A stretch of DNA of 62,723 nt. Origin: Moraxella nonliquefaciens (GTDB lineage: Bacteria > Pseudomonadota > Gammaproteobacteria > Pseudomonadales > Moraxellaceae). The translations under genes and the position numbers were made by a program. Shown in pieces: positions 50,340 through 58,884 of this stretch (its first letter is position 1; each line of letters starts with the position of its first letter). A model generated the notes under the pieces. The model made no database searches. It saw only the letters and a program-made list of their open reading frames with translations, and had not been told where the DNA came from. Location: NCBI RefSeq assembly GCF_001679005.1, contig NZ_LXTW01000003.1:1-62723 (forward strand), in the 5' to 3' direction.

Positions 50340-52334
50340 ATGAGTACGTCTACACCCAAAAAACACAAACATGGACTGAACATGCCTGTGTTTTTGACAT
50401 CAGCAGGATTGATTACCTTTATTAGCTTGTTTGCTGTTTTATTGCCCGAGCTTGCAGATAAGACCTTTAAAGCGGTGCAATCGGTGATTGTAGATAATGC
50501 CAGTTGGTACTATGTGCTGACGGTGGCGATTATTTTATTGTTTAGCGTGTATTTGGGATTGTCAAAACTTGGTAACATCAAGCTGGGCCCTGACCATTCT
50601 CGCCCTGATTATAGCAATTTTTCATGGTTTGCCATGCTCTTTTCGGCAGGCATGGGCATTGGGCTTATGTTTTTTGGTGTGGCAGAACCTGTCATGCATT
50701 TTTTAAACCCACCACATGGGGATGGCAGTACGGTAGATGCTGCTCGTCAAGCCATGCGACTTACCTTTTTTCATTGGGGCTTGCATGCTTGGGCGGTGTA
50801 TGCGGTAGTGGCTTTGATTTTGGCATTTTTTGCTTATCGGCATCATCTGCCACTTACCTTGCGTTCGGCTTTGTATCCACTCATCGGAGATAAAATCTAC
50901 GGCCCTATCGGTCATGCGGTAGATGTGTTTGCGGTGGTAGGGACGCTCTTTGGTTTGGCAACGTCGTTAGGCTATGGTGCGTTACAGGTCAATACAGGGT
51001 TAAATCATATGTTCTCATCCATCCCTGTGGGGACAACCAGTCAGGTGATTTTGATTGCCATCATTTGTGCACTGGCAACAGTATCGGTCATCTCAGGGCT
51101 TGATAAGGGCGTAAAAATGCTCTCTGAGCTTAATCTGGGTTTGGCGGTTGTGTTGCTGCTCTTTGTGTTATTGGGTGGCTCAACGGTATTTTTGATGCAA
51201 GCCTATGTTCAAAATGTTGGCTCATACATCTCAAATATTGTTGGCTTAACTTTTAATTTATATGCCTATAACAAAACCGATTGGCTCGGTGGTTGGACGA
51301 TTTTGTATTGGGGTTGGTGGCTAAGTTGGGCGCCGTTTGTGGGTTTGTTCATCGCTCGTGTCTCTCGTGGGCGTACCATTCGTGAATTCATACTTGGGGT
51401 GCTGTTTGTTCCTGCGGGGTTTACTTTTTTGTGGATGACCGTATTTGGCAACTCCGCCATTGACATGATTTTAAATCAAGGCAACACCATACTGGGCGAT
51501 GTGATTAATAAAGATGTGTCGCTGTCTTTGTTTGCCTTTTTAGAACAGCTTCCCATGTCAGGATTGTTTAGCCATGTGGCACTTGCCATGATTATCGTGT
51601 TTTTTATCACATCAGCAGACTCTGGGGCGCTCGTCATGGACATGCTTTGTTCACATGGTAAGGGCAGTCGTGGGGTGCGTTATCGCCTGTTTTGGTCAAT
51701 CGGGGCAGGTGTGGTGGCCATCGCTTTACTGCTCGCTGGCGGTCTTGGGGCACTACAAACCATGGCAATCGCCAGTGCATTGCCCTTTGTTACGGTGCTG
51801 ATGATTGCCATGTATGGGCTGTTAAAGGCTCTAAACGTGGACGCCCAAAAACAAGAAATCCTACAACAAAATCTAAGCCTGCCCTTACCTGCCCAAGGCA
51901 GTGGTGTGTGGCGTGAAAGATTGCATGTCATCATGAACTTCCCAAGCCGTGGGGCGGTGAGTCGTTTTATTGACACAACTGTCAAGCAGGCGTGTCAAGA
52001 CGTGGCAACAGAGCTACAAGGATTGGGCGTGGATGCTCGGGTATTAAATGAAAAATCAGGCAGTGTGGTGCTGCTGACCAATCATGGCAGTGAGATTGAC
52101 TTTGTTTATAAAGTCAGTCTATCAAGCCACGCCCAACCTGAATTTGTCCACAGCGATGATGACACAACCAGTACCGCAAGTGATGACGACACCCAGACCT
52201 ATTACCGTGCCGAGGTGCATTTGGGTGAAGGTGGGCAGGATTATGACATTATGGGATGGAGCAGTGAAGGGGTCATCAATGACATTGTGAGCCAGTATCA
52301 TCGCCACATGCACTTTTTGCACAGTTTGCGTTAA
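50340..52334 (+). CDS. betT: BCCT-family choline/betaine transporter (BetT-like)
   Basis: A 664-residue inner-membrane transporter with 12 helices. The family signature on helix 8 is present (WTILYWGWWLSWAPFVGLFI followed by ARVSRGRTIREF), as is the GMGIGLMFFGVAEP sodium/substrate segment. A long hydrophilic C-terminal domain (about residues 500-664, with an acidic DDDTTSTASDDDTQ stretch) is the osmosensing tail of BetT-type proteins. Likely role is uptake of choline or betaine during osmotic stress. No bet catabolic genes adjoin it. Confidence 0.9.
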   Translation: MSTSTPKKHKHGLNMPVFLTSAGLITFISLFAVLLPELADKTFKAVQSVIVDNASWYYVLTVAIILLFSVYLGLSKLGNIKLGPDHSRPDYSNFSWFAMLFSAGMGIGLMFFGVAEPVMHFLNPPHGDGSTVDAARQAMRLTFFHWGLHAWAVYAVVALILAFFAYRHHLPLTLRSALYPLIGDKIYGPIGHAVDVFAVVGTLFGLATSLGYGALQVNTGLNHMFSSIPVGTTSQVILIAIICALATVSVISGLDKGVKMLSELNLGLAVVLLLFVLLGGSTVFLMQAYVQNVGSYISNIVGLTFNLYAYNKTDWLGGWTILYWGWWLSWAPFVGLFIARVSRGRTIREFILGVLFVPAGFTFLWMTVFGNSAIDMILNQGNTILGDVINKDVSLSLFAFLEQLPMSGLFSHVALAMIIVFFITSADSGALVMDMLCSHGKGSRGVRYRLFWSIGAGVVAIALLLAGGLGALQTMAIASALPFVTVLMIAMYGLLKALNVDAQKQEILQQNLSLPLPAQGSGVWRERLHVIMNFPSRGAVSRFIDTTVKQACQDVATELQGLGVDARVLNEKSGSVVLLTNHGSEIDFVYKVSLSSHAQPEFVHSDDDTTSTASDDDTQTYYRAEVHLGEGGQDYDIMGWSSEGVINDIVSQYHRHMHFLHSLR

Positions 52335-52358
52335 AAGCATTTGCGTTAAAGTGATGAT

Positions 52359-52387
52359 AAAAAAGGTGCGAAGTTCGTGCCTTTTTT
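52359..52387 (+). terminator. Terminator after the BCCT transporter
   Basis: AAAAAGGTGCGAA and TTCGTGCCTTTTTT form a stem with G-U pairs and a terminal T run, 25 bp after the transporter stop. Confidence 0.75.
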
Positions 52388-52478
52388 GTTGGATAAAAAT
52401 GATGGGATGATAAATCATCATTTTAAATCTCCGCCAAAATCGGTTACAATACCCCTTTTGTTTATCCATAAAAGTACA

Positions 52479-54383
52479 ATGACCAATTACACCACTCAAA
52501 ACCTAGAAGTCCTAGAAGGGTTAGAACCTGTCCGCCGTCGCCCCGGCATGTATACGGACACAACACGCCCCAACCATCTTGCCCAAGAAGTTATTGATAA
52601 CTCGGTGGATGAAGCTTTGGCAGGGCATGCTAGGCATATCACTGTTACTTTGCACTTAGATGGCTCGCTGTCGGTGCTTGATGATGGGCGGGGCATGCCT
52701 ACCGACATTCATCCTGAATTTGGGCAGTCAGGCGTGGAACTTATCTTGACACGCCTACACGCAGGGGGTAAGTTTAGCACGGACAATTATGCCATCAGTG
52801 GTGGTTTGCATGGTGTGGGCATCAGTGTGGTCAATGCTTTGTCTAAGCGTGTCAAGGTCATCGTATGGCGAGATGGCATACAGCATCAGATGAATTTTGA
52901 GCATGGCGTGGCGACAACTGCCTTAACCCAAACGCCATCCCCCACCAAGAAAAAACGTGGGACACAGGTGAGATTTTGGGTGGATGAACAGTATTTTGAC
53001 AATCCCAAATTTTCCATCAAGTCTCTAAAACACAACCTAAAAGCCAAAGCCGTCTTATCAGCAGGGTTAAAAATTAATTTCATCAGTGAAATTAACCCTG
53101 ATGACAGTCAAAGTTGGCAATACACGGACGGTGTGGTAGACTATCTTAGTGAACAGTTAGGTGAGCTTGCCATTATTCCTGATACGCCATTTTATTTTAG
53201 TCAAGAACCGACAGAGGGCGAGCGTGGTGGGGCTACTTTTGTCATAGCGTGGCTGCCTGAGTCTGGCACGCCCATTTGTGAAAGTTATGTTAACCTTATC
53301 CCTACCGCACAAGGTGGCACGCACGTCAATGGACTTCGCACAGGCATTACAGATGCCTTGCGTGAGTTTTGTGAGATTCACAGCCTTTTGCCCAGAAACG
53401 TTCGTCTGACCGCCGATGATGTGTGGGATGGGGTCAATTATATTTTGTCCTTAAAATTTGCCGAACCACAGTTTAGTGGTCAAACCAAAGAACGCCTATC
53501 AAGCCGTGAAGCATCCCCATTGGTGCAAACCCTTGCCAAAGACGCATTTAGTCTGTGGTTAAACGCTCATCCTGATACCGCCAAGACCATTGCTGAGCTT
53601 GCCATCAGTAAAGCTGGCAGGCGACTGAAATCCGCCCAAAAAGTTGCTCGCAAAAAAATCACCCAAGGGCCTGCCTTGCCTGGCAAATTGGCCGATTGTA
53701 AGGGCGAATTTAAAGACGGAGCGGAGCTGTTTTTGGTGGAGGGCGACAGTGCAGGCGGGTCAGCCAAACAAGCCCGAGACCGCCATTTTCAGGCGATACT
53801 GCCCTTGCGTGGCAAAATCCTAAACACATGGGAGGTCTTACATGATACAGTTTTGTCCAATCAAGAGATACATGACATTGCCATTGCTATTGGCGTAGAC
53901 CCAGCGTCTGATGATTTGTCTGAATTACGCTATGAAAAAATCTGTATTTTGGCGGATGCAGACTCAGATGGCCTACATATTGCCACGCTGATTTGTGCGT
54001 TGTTTGTGAAGCATTTTCGCTCGCTTGTACAGGCAGGGCATTTATTTGTTGCCATGCCACCACTTTATCGCATTGACATTGGTAGAGAGGTGCATTATGC
54101 CCTAGATGATGATGAGCTAAACGCCATTTTAAAAAGGGTCAGCTCAAAGGGTAAGCCACAAATCACTCGCTTTAAAGGCTTAGGTGAGATGAATCCTGAG
54201 CATTTGCGTGAGACGACCATGAATCCTGATACTCGCCGTTTGGTACAGCTTGATATTGATGATTTTGCAAGCACCAACAGTGTCATGGACATGCTTTTGG
54301 CAAAAAAACGAGCATCTGATCGTAGGGCGTGGCTTGAACAGAAGGGTAATTTGGCGGACGTGGTGATGGACGTGGTGATATAG
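52479..54383 (+). CDS. parE: DNA topoisomerase IV subunit B
   Basis: A 634-residue ATPase subunit of topoisomerase IV, which decatenates replicated chromosomes. GHKL ATP site EVIDNSVDEALAG and DDGRGMPTD; transducer domain; TOPRIM acidic motif EGDSAGGSAKQARDRHFQA and DADSDGLHIATL. The sequence LPLRGKILNTWE and the length match ParE rather than GyrB. The frame is open upstream of 52479, but only this ATG gives the family N-terminus MTNYTTQNLEVLEGLEPVRR. Its TAG abuts the tilS ATG with no gap, so the two genes are translationally coupled. Confidence 0.95.
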   Translation: MTNYTTQNLEVLEGLEPVRRRPGMYTDTTRPNHLAQEVIDNSVDEALAGHARHITVTLHLDGSLSVLDDGRGMPTDIHPEFGQSGVELILTRLHAGGKFSTDNYAISGGLHGVGISVVNALSKRVKVIVWRDGIQHQMNFEHGVATTALTQTPSPTKKKRGTQVRFWVDEQYFDNPKFSIKSLKHNLKAKAVLSAGLKINFISEINPDDSQSWQYTDGVVDYLSEQLGELAIIPDTPFYFSQEPTEGERGGATFVIAWLPESGTPICESYVNLIPTAQGGTHVNGLRTGITDALREFCEIHSLLPRNVRLTADDVWDGVNYILSLKFAEPQFSGQTKERLSSREASPLVQTLAKDAFSLWLNAHPDTAKTIAELAISKAGRRLKSAQKVARKKITQGPALPGKLADCKGEFKDGAELFLVEGDSAGGSAKQARDRHFQAILPLRGKILNTWEVLHDTVLSNQEIHDIAIAIGVDPASDDLSELRYEKICILADADSDGLHIATLICALFVKHFRSLVQAGHLFVAMPPLYRIDIGREVHYALDDDELNAILKRVSSKGKPQITRFKGLGEMNPEHLRETTMNPDTRRLVQLDIDDFASTNSVMDMLLAKKRASDRRAWLEQKGNLADVVMDVVI

Positions 54384-55841
54384 ATGAGTGCCTGCCCCAT
54401 TTTATCTGCCTTAACTGCCCTAAGTGATTTGCCGTATCCGCTATATTTGGCGTGCAGTGGTGGGCGAGATTCGCTTGTTTTGGCCTATGGGTGTTATTTG
54501 CTTTATCAGAGAGGCAAATTAGAAAAACTGCCTACATTGCTACACGTGCATCATGGCATGCAGCAAGCAAATGATGACTGGGCGAAATTGGTTGGGGCAT
54601 GGGCGGATGAGCATGGTTTCAACTGGCAAATCCTACCCTTGACCTTGACCAAAAAAAACGAAACAACAGCACGCACTGCCCGTTATCAGGCACTGGCTGG
54701 GGCGATGGCAGATGATGGCGTGTTACTCGTGGCTCATCACGCTGACGACCAAGCTGAGACGGTACTCATGCGACTCATTAATGGGGCAGGCGTGCAGGGT
54801 TTGTCAGGCATGAGAGTATGGCAGACCAAGACGATACAAGGGCGTAAGCTTAGCATACATCGCCCCTTGCTTGGCATATCTCGGCATCAGATCAGTGCAT
54901 TTGCCCATGCCCATGCCTTGGCTTATGTGGATGACCCAACCAATGAGACAACCGATAACGCTCGTAATCTCATACGCAATGACATCTTGCCACGTCTGAG
55001 TGCCCTAAATCCAAAGGTTCGCCAAAACATTGCTCGTACTGCCCATCTCATGAATGACGCTCATTTGCTCATGAATAAGACTGTCTTTGATTTATTTAAA
55101 AAATGCACTTCTACCAGCACCAACAACCACACCCCTTTTGTGGACTGTTTGGACATTCAGGCGTTACGCACATTATTGGTATTTGAACAGTCAGCGGTAG
55201 TGCGGTTTTTTGTGCAAGGGGATAAGCCCTTAGCACCCAGTTATCAAACCATGAGCGACACCATGGCTCTCACTGCTCGCACCGATGGCGACCATAGCAC
55301 AAAGATTTTTTGGCAAGGCGGTATTGATGAGAATATGGATAATACGGCGATTGTGTTATGTCGTTATAAAGACACTTTGTATCGCCATCATCATGATTTA
55401 TTTTTGTTATTACAAGACAAAATGAGTGATGATAAAATACCCCTAACATCATCTAAGATGATTTTAAAAAAAAACGCCACATTTGCCATTTTTTTAGAGT
55501 GTCATGATGGTCTTTATGAGTTGTTGATGGATAAAATGGCTTATATCAAACCCATCACTCGTGATGAGTGGGTTTGGGTCTGTGAGGGCTATGTGGATAA
55601 AGATGGTCAGACCCAAATTGGCTCTACCAAGCTGGGCGGCAAAAAACTCTACCAAAAACTAAGCATCCCTACATGGCAACGCCCCAACCTGTGGGGGATA
55701 TACGCTTATGATGAACCTGTGCTGATGATGAGTATGGAGAAGTATTGGCTGACCGACAGCACCATGTTTGGTGATTTATTTGCTTTATTTGATGGCAAAT
55801 ACATGGGGCGGACACTGTTGGCAGTGGATAAGCTTATCTAA
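54384..55841 (+). CDS. tilS: tRNA(Ile)-lysidine synthase
   Basis: A 485-residue N-type ATP pyrophosphatase that converts C34 of the AUA-decoding tRNA-Ile to lysidine, an essential step. The PP-loop reads ACSGGRDSLVLAYG (residues 23-36), with Arg at the usually hydrophobic fourth position. HHADDQAETVLMRLINGAGV follows, then a TilS substrate-binding and C-terminal domain. Starts immediately at the end of parE. Length is within the family range (430-490). Confidence 0.93.
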   Translation: MSACPILSALTALSDLPYPLYLACSGGRDSLVLAYGCYLLYQRGKLEKLPTLLHVHHGMQQANDDWAKLVGAWADEHGFNWQILPLTLTKKNETTARTARYQALAGAMADDGVLLVAHHADDQAETVLMRLINGAGVQGLSGMRVWQTKTIQGRKLSIHRPLLGISRHQISAFAHAHALAYVDDPTNETTDNARNLIRNDILPRLSALNPKVRQNIARTAHLMNDAHLLMNKTVFDLFKKCTSTSTNNHTPFVDCLDIQALRTLLVFEQSAVVRFFVQGDKPLAPSYQTMSDTMALTARTDGDHSTKIFWQGGIDENMDNTAIVLCRYKDTLYRHHHDLFLLLQDKMSDDKIPLTSSKMILKKNATFAIFLECHDGLYELLMDKMAYIKPITRDEWVWVCEGYVDKDGQTQIGSTKLGGKKLYQKLSIPTWQRPNLWGIYAYDEPVLMMSMEKYWLTDSTMFGDLFALFDGKYMGRTLLAVDKLI

Positions 55842-55908
55842 AATTTTGCACAATTTAGCCATTTCATGTAAAATGGCGGATTGGTCAGACTTTTAAATGG
55901 GGCAATAT

Positions 55909-56751
55909 ATGACGGACTTTCACGTATTACACAATAAAACCGTGGCATTCATTGGTGGCGGTAACATGGCAGGGGCGATGATTGATGGTCTGTTGACCGC
56001 CAAACGTTGTCATCATTTGGCTTTGAGTATTGGGGTTTCGGATAAAAATGCCGATAAGCGAGACAGATTTGCAAGTCAAGGGGTACTCACCGCCACACCA
56101 GATACCGCTCATCAGCTGATGACACAGGCGGACATGGTGGTGCTTGCCGTTAAGCCACAGGTATTGATGGAGGTTGCCCCAAGTCTTGCCCCACATTTGG
56201 CGGATAAGCTTGTCTTATCAGTGCTGGCGGGCGTGCCATGTGCGACACTCCAAAGAGTCTTAGGCTGTGGGCGTGTGGTGCGTGCCATGCCAAATCTACC
56301 ATCTGCATTAGGGGCTGGAGCGACAGGACTGTATGCCGATCAGGGGGTAAGCTCATTGGATAAGGACATGTGTGAGATGGTCATGACAAGCTGTGGCGTG
56401 GCGGTGTGGGTGGATGATGAAACCAAACTACATGCTGTAACAGCGGTAGCAGGGTCTGCTCCTGCGTACTTTTTTTATGTCTTAGAACATATGATTGCCC
56501 AAGCGATGACCATGGGGCTCACTGCCGATGATGCACATCGGTTGGCGGTGCAGAGTATGGTGGGGGCAGGACTGCTTGCCAAAGATGCCAACCCACAGGC
56601 ACTGCGTATGAGTGTAATGTCCAAAGGTGGCACGACCGCACAGGCAATATCTTCGTTGGAGCGTGATGATGTGGGTGGTGCATTTGGGCGGGCGATGATG
56701 GCGTGTTATGACAGAAGTGTAGAATTGGGTGAGTTATTTGATGACAAATAG
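55909..56751 (+). CDS. proC: Pyrroline-5-carboxylate reductase
   Basis: A 280-residue NADPH enzyme for the last step of proline synthesis. Rossmann loop VAFIGGGNMAGAMIDGLL, VLAVKPQVL, the RAMPNLPSALGAGATGL active-site segment and the C-terminal VMSKGGTTAQAISSLE signature. The ATG at 55909 follows GGGGC at 55899-55903; an ATG four codons upstream lacks a ribosome-binding site. Followed by yggT, the usual proC-yggT neighbourhood. Confidence 0.95.
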   Translation: MTDFHVLHNKTVAFIGGGNMAGAMIDGLLTAKRCHHLALSIGVSDKNADKRDRFASQGVLTATPDTAHQLMTQADMVVLAVKPQVLMEVAPSLAPHLADKLVLSVLAGVPCATLQRVLGCGRVVRAMPNLPSALGAGATGLYADQGVSSLDKDMCEMVMTSCGVAVWVDDETKLHAVTAVAGSAPAYFFYVLEHMIAQAMTMGLTADDAHRLAVQSMVGAGLLAKDANPQALRMSVMSKGGTTAQAISSLERDDVGGAFGRAMMACYDRSVELGELFDDK

Positions 56752-56882
56752 GGCGTGCTTGTTTTTTAAAAGCAGGGCAATCGCCTGTTTTCATACAAAA
56801 TTTGCAACATATGAATCATATTATAAAGAGCAAATACGCCCCAATGTTCTTAAAAATTGACTGATGATAGAAAATACCAATT

Positions 56883-57452
56883 ATGAATGAACCGATTACC
56901 ATTATTTTTAATGCTGTTGTCAATTTTGCCTTAATCATTTGTTTTTTAAGGTTCATGTTTCAGTTTGCTGAGATTGACCCCAAGCACCCTTATGCCAAAG
57001 TTACTTATATGCTCTCAGCGGTGGTAACACTCTTTGGGCGTATTTTTCCTGACCTGGGTAAGGGGCGTTTTAGCACATCGGCGGCGGTGCTGATGTTGTT
57101 ATTGACCTTCATTAAGATTGCAGGCATGGCGAGCATTTTGGGCAGACCCATGAGTCCGCTTGTGCTATTTTTTAGTGGCAGTTTGACGGCGATACTCTCA
57201 CTCATTGACATGTTTCAGTATATCGTGTTTGCATCAATCATTTTAAGTTGGGTGATTATGCTCTTTCAGGTCATGCACCCACTCGTAGAACTCATCATGC
57301 AGATGGCAGAGCCAATCATTGCCCCATTTCGTAAAATCACCCCCAATCTTGGCATGCTTGACTTTTCTGTGCTTGTTGCCATTTTGGTGTTGGCGCTCTT
57401 GGAGATAGGTATTCGTATCGTGGGCGGTAATATCTTGTCAGCATTGATGTAG
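56883..57452 (+). CDS. yggT: YggT family membrane protein
   Basis: A 189-residue inner-membrane protein made of two YGGT repeats (FRFMFQFAEIDPKHP-type loop near residue 25; the second near PLVELIMQMAEPIIAPFRKI) with about four hydrophobic helices. Function is uncertain; relatives are linked to cell division/osmotic shock tolerance and are typically next to proC as here, 131 bp downstream. Confidence 0.88.
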   Translation: MNEPITIIFNAVVNFALIICFLRFMFQFAEIDPKHPYAKVTYMLSAVVTLFGRIFPDLGKGRFSTSAAVLMLLLTFIKIAGMASILGRPMSPLVLFFSGSLTAILSLIDMFQYIVFASIILSWVIMLFQVMHPLVELIMQMAEPIIAPFRKITPNLGMLDFSVLVAILVLALLEIGIRIVGGNILSALM

Positions 57453-57578
57453 TGGCTTGTCTTTGTTTTTTACATTTGTATAAAAATTAGCACACAAAGC
57501 ACACAATATCATGCCTAAATTTTGTTAGAATGAGACGAAATTTTATTTTTTATTTTAGTTTTTATTTTGGAGAATACC

Positions 57579-57818
57579 ATGTTAGACAATGCCGACCATA
57601 CCATGAATGACCTGTTTGCCCAGCTGGGTTTACCAAATTCGGACAGTGAGATTGAGGCTTTTATCAAGGAAAATCAACTGCCAGAGGGGGTTACCCTAAA
57701 AGAAGCACCCTTTTTTGATGAACAGCAATTGATGTTTATTGAAGAAGAATGGAAATTAGATGCTGTTTGGGCGTTGGTCATTGATGAGCTAAATACTCGT
57801 TTGCATGAAGAGAATTAA
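57579..57818 (+). CDS. DUF2789 family protein
   Basis: A 79-residue acidic cytoplasmic protein MLDNADHTMNDLFAQLGLPN ... matching the small DUF2789 family of gammaproteobacteria (HTMxxLFxQLGLP start, AxFWxxxQxxFIxEE-like middle). No function is known. ATG at 57579 follows TTTTGGAG; an in-frame TTG four codons upstream is not needed. Has its own terminator downstream. Confidence 0.85.
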   Translation: MLDNADHTMNDLFAQLGLPNSDSEIEAFIKENQLPEGVTLKEAPFFDEQQLMFIEEEWKLDAVWALVIDELNTRLHEEN

Positions 57819-57862
57819 TCCATCCAGACAAAATCCGTAAGATAAAACTTTTCCCAACAGAC

Positions 57863-57893
57863 ATGAAAATACCGCTTTGATGCGGTGTTTTCA
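57863..57893 (+). terminator. Terminator after the DUF2789 gene
   Basis: ATGAAAATACCGC and GCGGTGTTTTCAT form a 13-bp stem with one mismatch, followed by TTTTTGG. Confidence 0.8.
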
Positions 57894-57998
57894 TTTTTGG
57901 AATAACCATTGTGATATCGTGCATATTACTTTTTGGATAAAGTTTGCGATAATTGCCCACGTTTTTATTATTTTTATCATAAGGATGGGGGGTAATTC

Positions 57999-58763
57999 AT
58001 GTTATCACAGTTTGACAATAATGATTGGGTCATCATTGTCTTTTTTGTACTTGGGGCATTATTACATGGGGTTACAGGCTTTGGCTACCCCATCGTGGGA
58101 ACGGCGATTATTGCCAGTTTTTATGAGCTAAAAGTGGCGGTGGCGATGGTGGTTGTGCCATGTATCGTGCTTAATCTTATCATGTTACGCACCGATGGTA
58201 CGATTATCGGTAATATTCTAAAATACGGCAAAGAGTATTTTTGGCTATTTTTGACAAGTTTTGTTGGTGGGATTATCGGTGTTAAGTTGCTACTACTGTT
58301 CGCTGAGAGTTATCTTAAAATTTTTTTGGGGATGACGCTCATTTTTTATGTCATGACACAATATACCAAATATCGCATTAGGTTTAAAAAAGACAACTTA
58401 ACAATGGCCATTTTTGGTTTTATTGCAGGTGTGGTAGGAGGTGTTACCAATGCGATTGTGGCGTTTTTGATGATTTATCTTTTGGGGACTGGTCGCACCA
58501 AACATGAGATGGTCATTGTCAATAATATCAGCATTTTGATTACCAAAATCATTCAAATTGTCATGCTCGCCCCTGTGATTATTGGCTTTGATGACAAAAA
58601 AATGTGGTTGCTTGGTATTGTGATTTTTATTTCGCTATTTTTTGTTTATCTTGGTTCATACATCAGAGATAAGCTCTCCCAAGAGATTTTTAATCATGCC
58701 ATCGCTGTCATATTATTGGTATTGGGGGTGTATGCTCTATGGCAAGGGGTGAGAATTTTGTAA
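57999..58763 (+). CDS. TSUP-family permease (sulfite exporter TauE/SafE)
   Basis: A 254-residue inner-membrane protein with about eight helices and the family's duplicated loops HGVTGFGYPIVGTAIIASF (residues about 24-42) and GVVGGVTNAIVAFLMIYLLG. It is only distantly related to the TSUP protein at 9041 and lacks the GIGGG motif of that protein. Substrate unknown. Start follows GATGGGGGG. Converges on the autotransporter gene at a shared terminator. Confidence 0.87.
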   Translation: MLSQFDNNDWVIIVFFVLGALLHGVTGFGYPIVGTAIIASFYELKVAVAMVVVPCIVLNLIMLRTDGTIIGNILKYGKEYFWLFLTSFVGGIIGVKLLLLFAESYLKIFLGMTLIFYVMTQYTKYRIRFKKDNLTMAIFGFIAGVVGGVTNAIVAFLMIYLLGTGRTKHEMVIVNNISILITKIIQIVMLAPVIIGFDDKKMWLLGIVIFISLFFVYLGSYIRDKLSQEIFNHAIAVILLVLGVYALWQGVRIL

Positions 58764-58840
58764 AATGTCATTTTTGGGTTAAATGCTCCAAGTTAAATGC
58801 TCCAAGTTAAATGCTTATGAATACTTACCAGTTATCATCA

Positions 58841-58870
58841 CAAAAACGGTTCAAAAGTGAACCGTTTTTG
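58841..58870. terminator. Bidirectional terminator
   Basis: CAAAAACGGTTCA and TGAACCGTTTTTG form a perfect 13-bp stem with a 4-nt loop and T/A runs on both sides. Shared by the converging permease and autotransporter genes. A directly repeated ATGCTCCAAGTTAA lies just before it (58782-58813). Confidence 0.9.
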
Positions 58871-58884
58871 TTTGGTGGGATGAT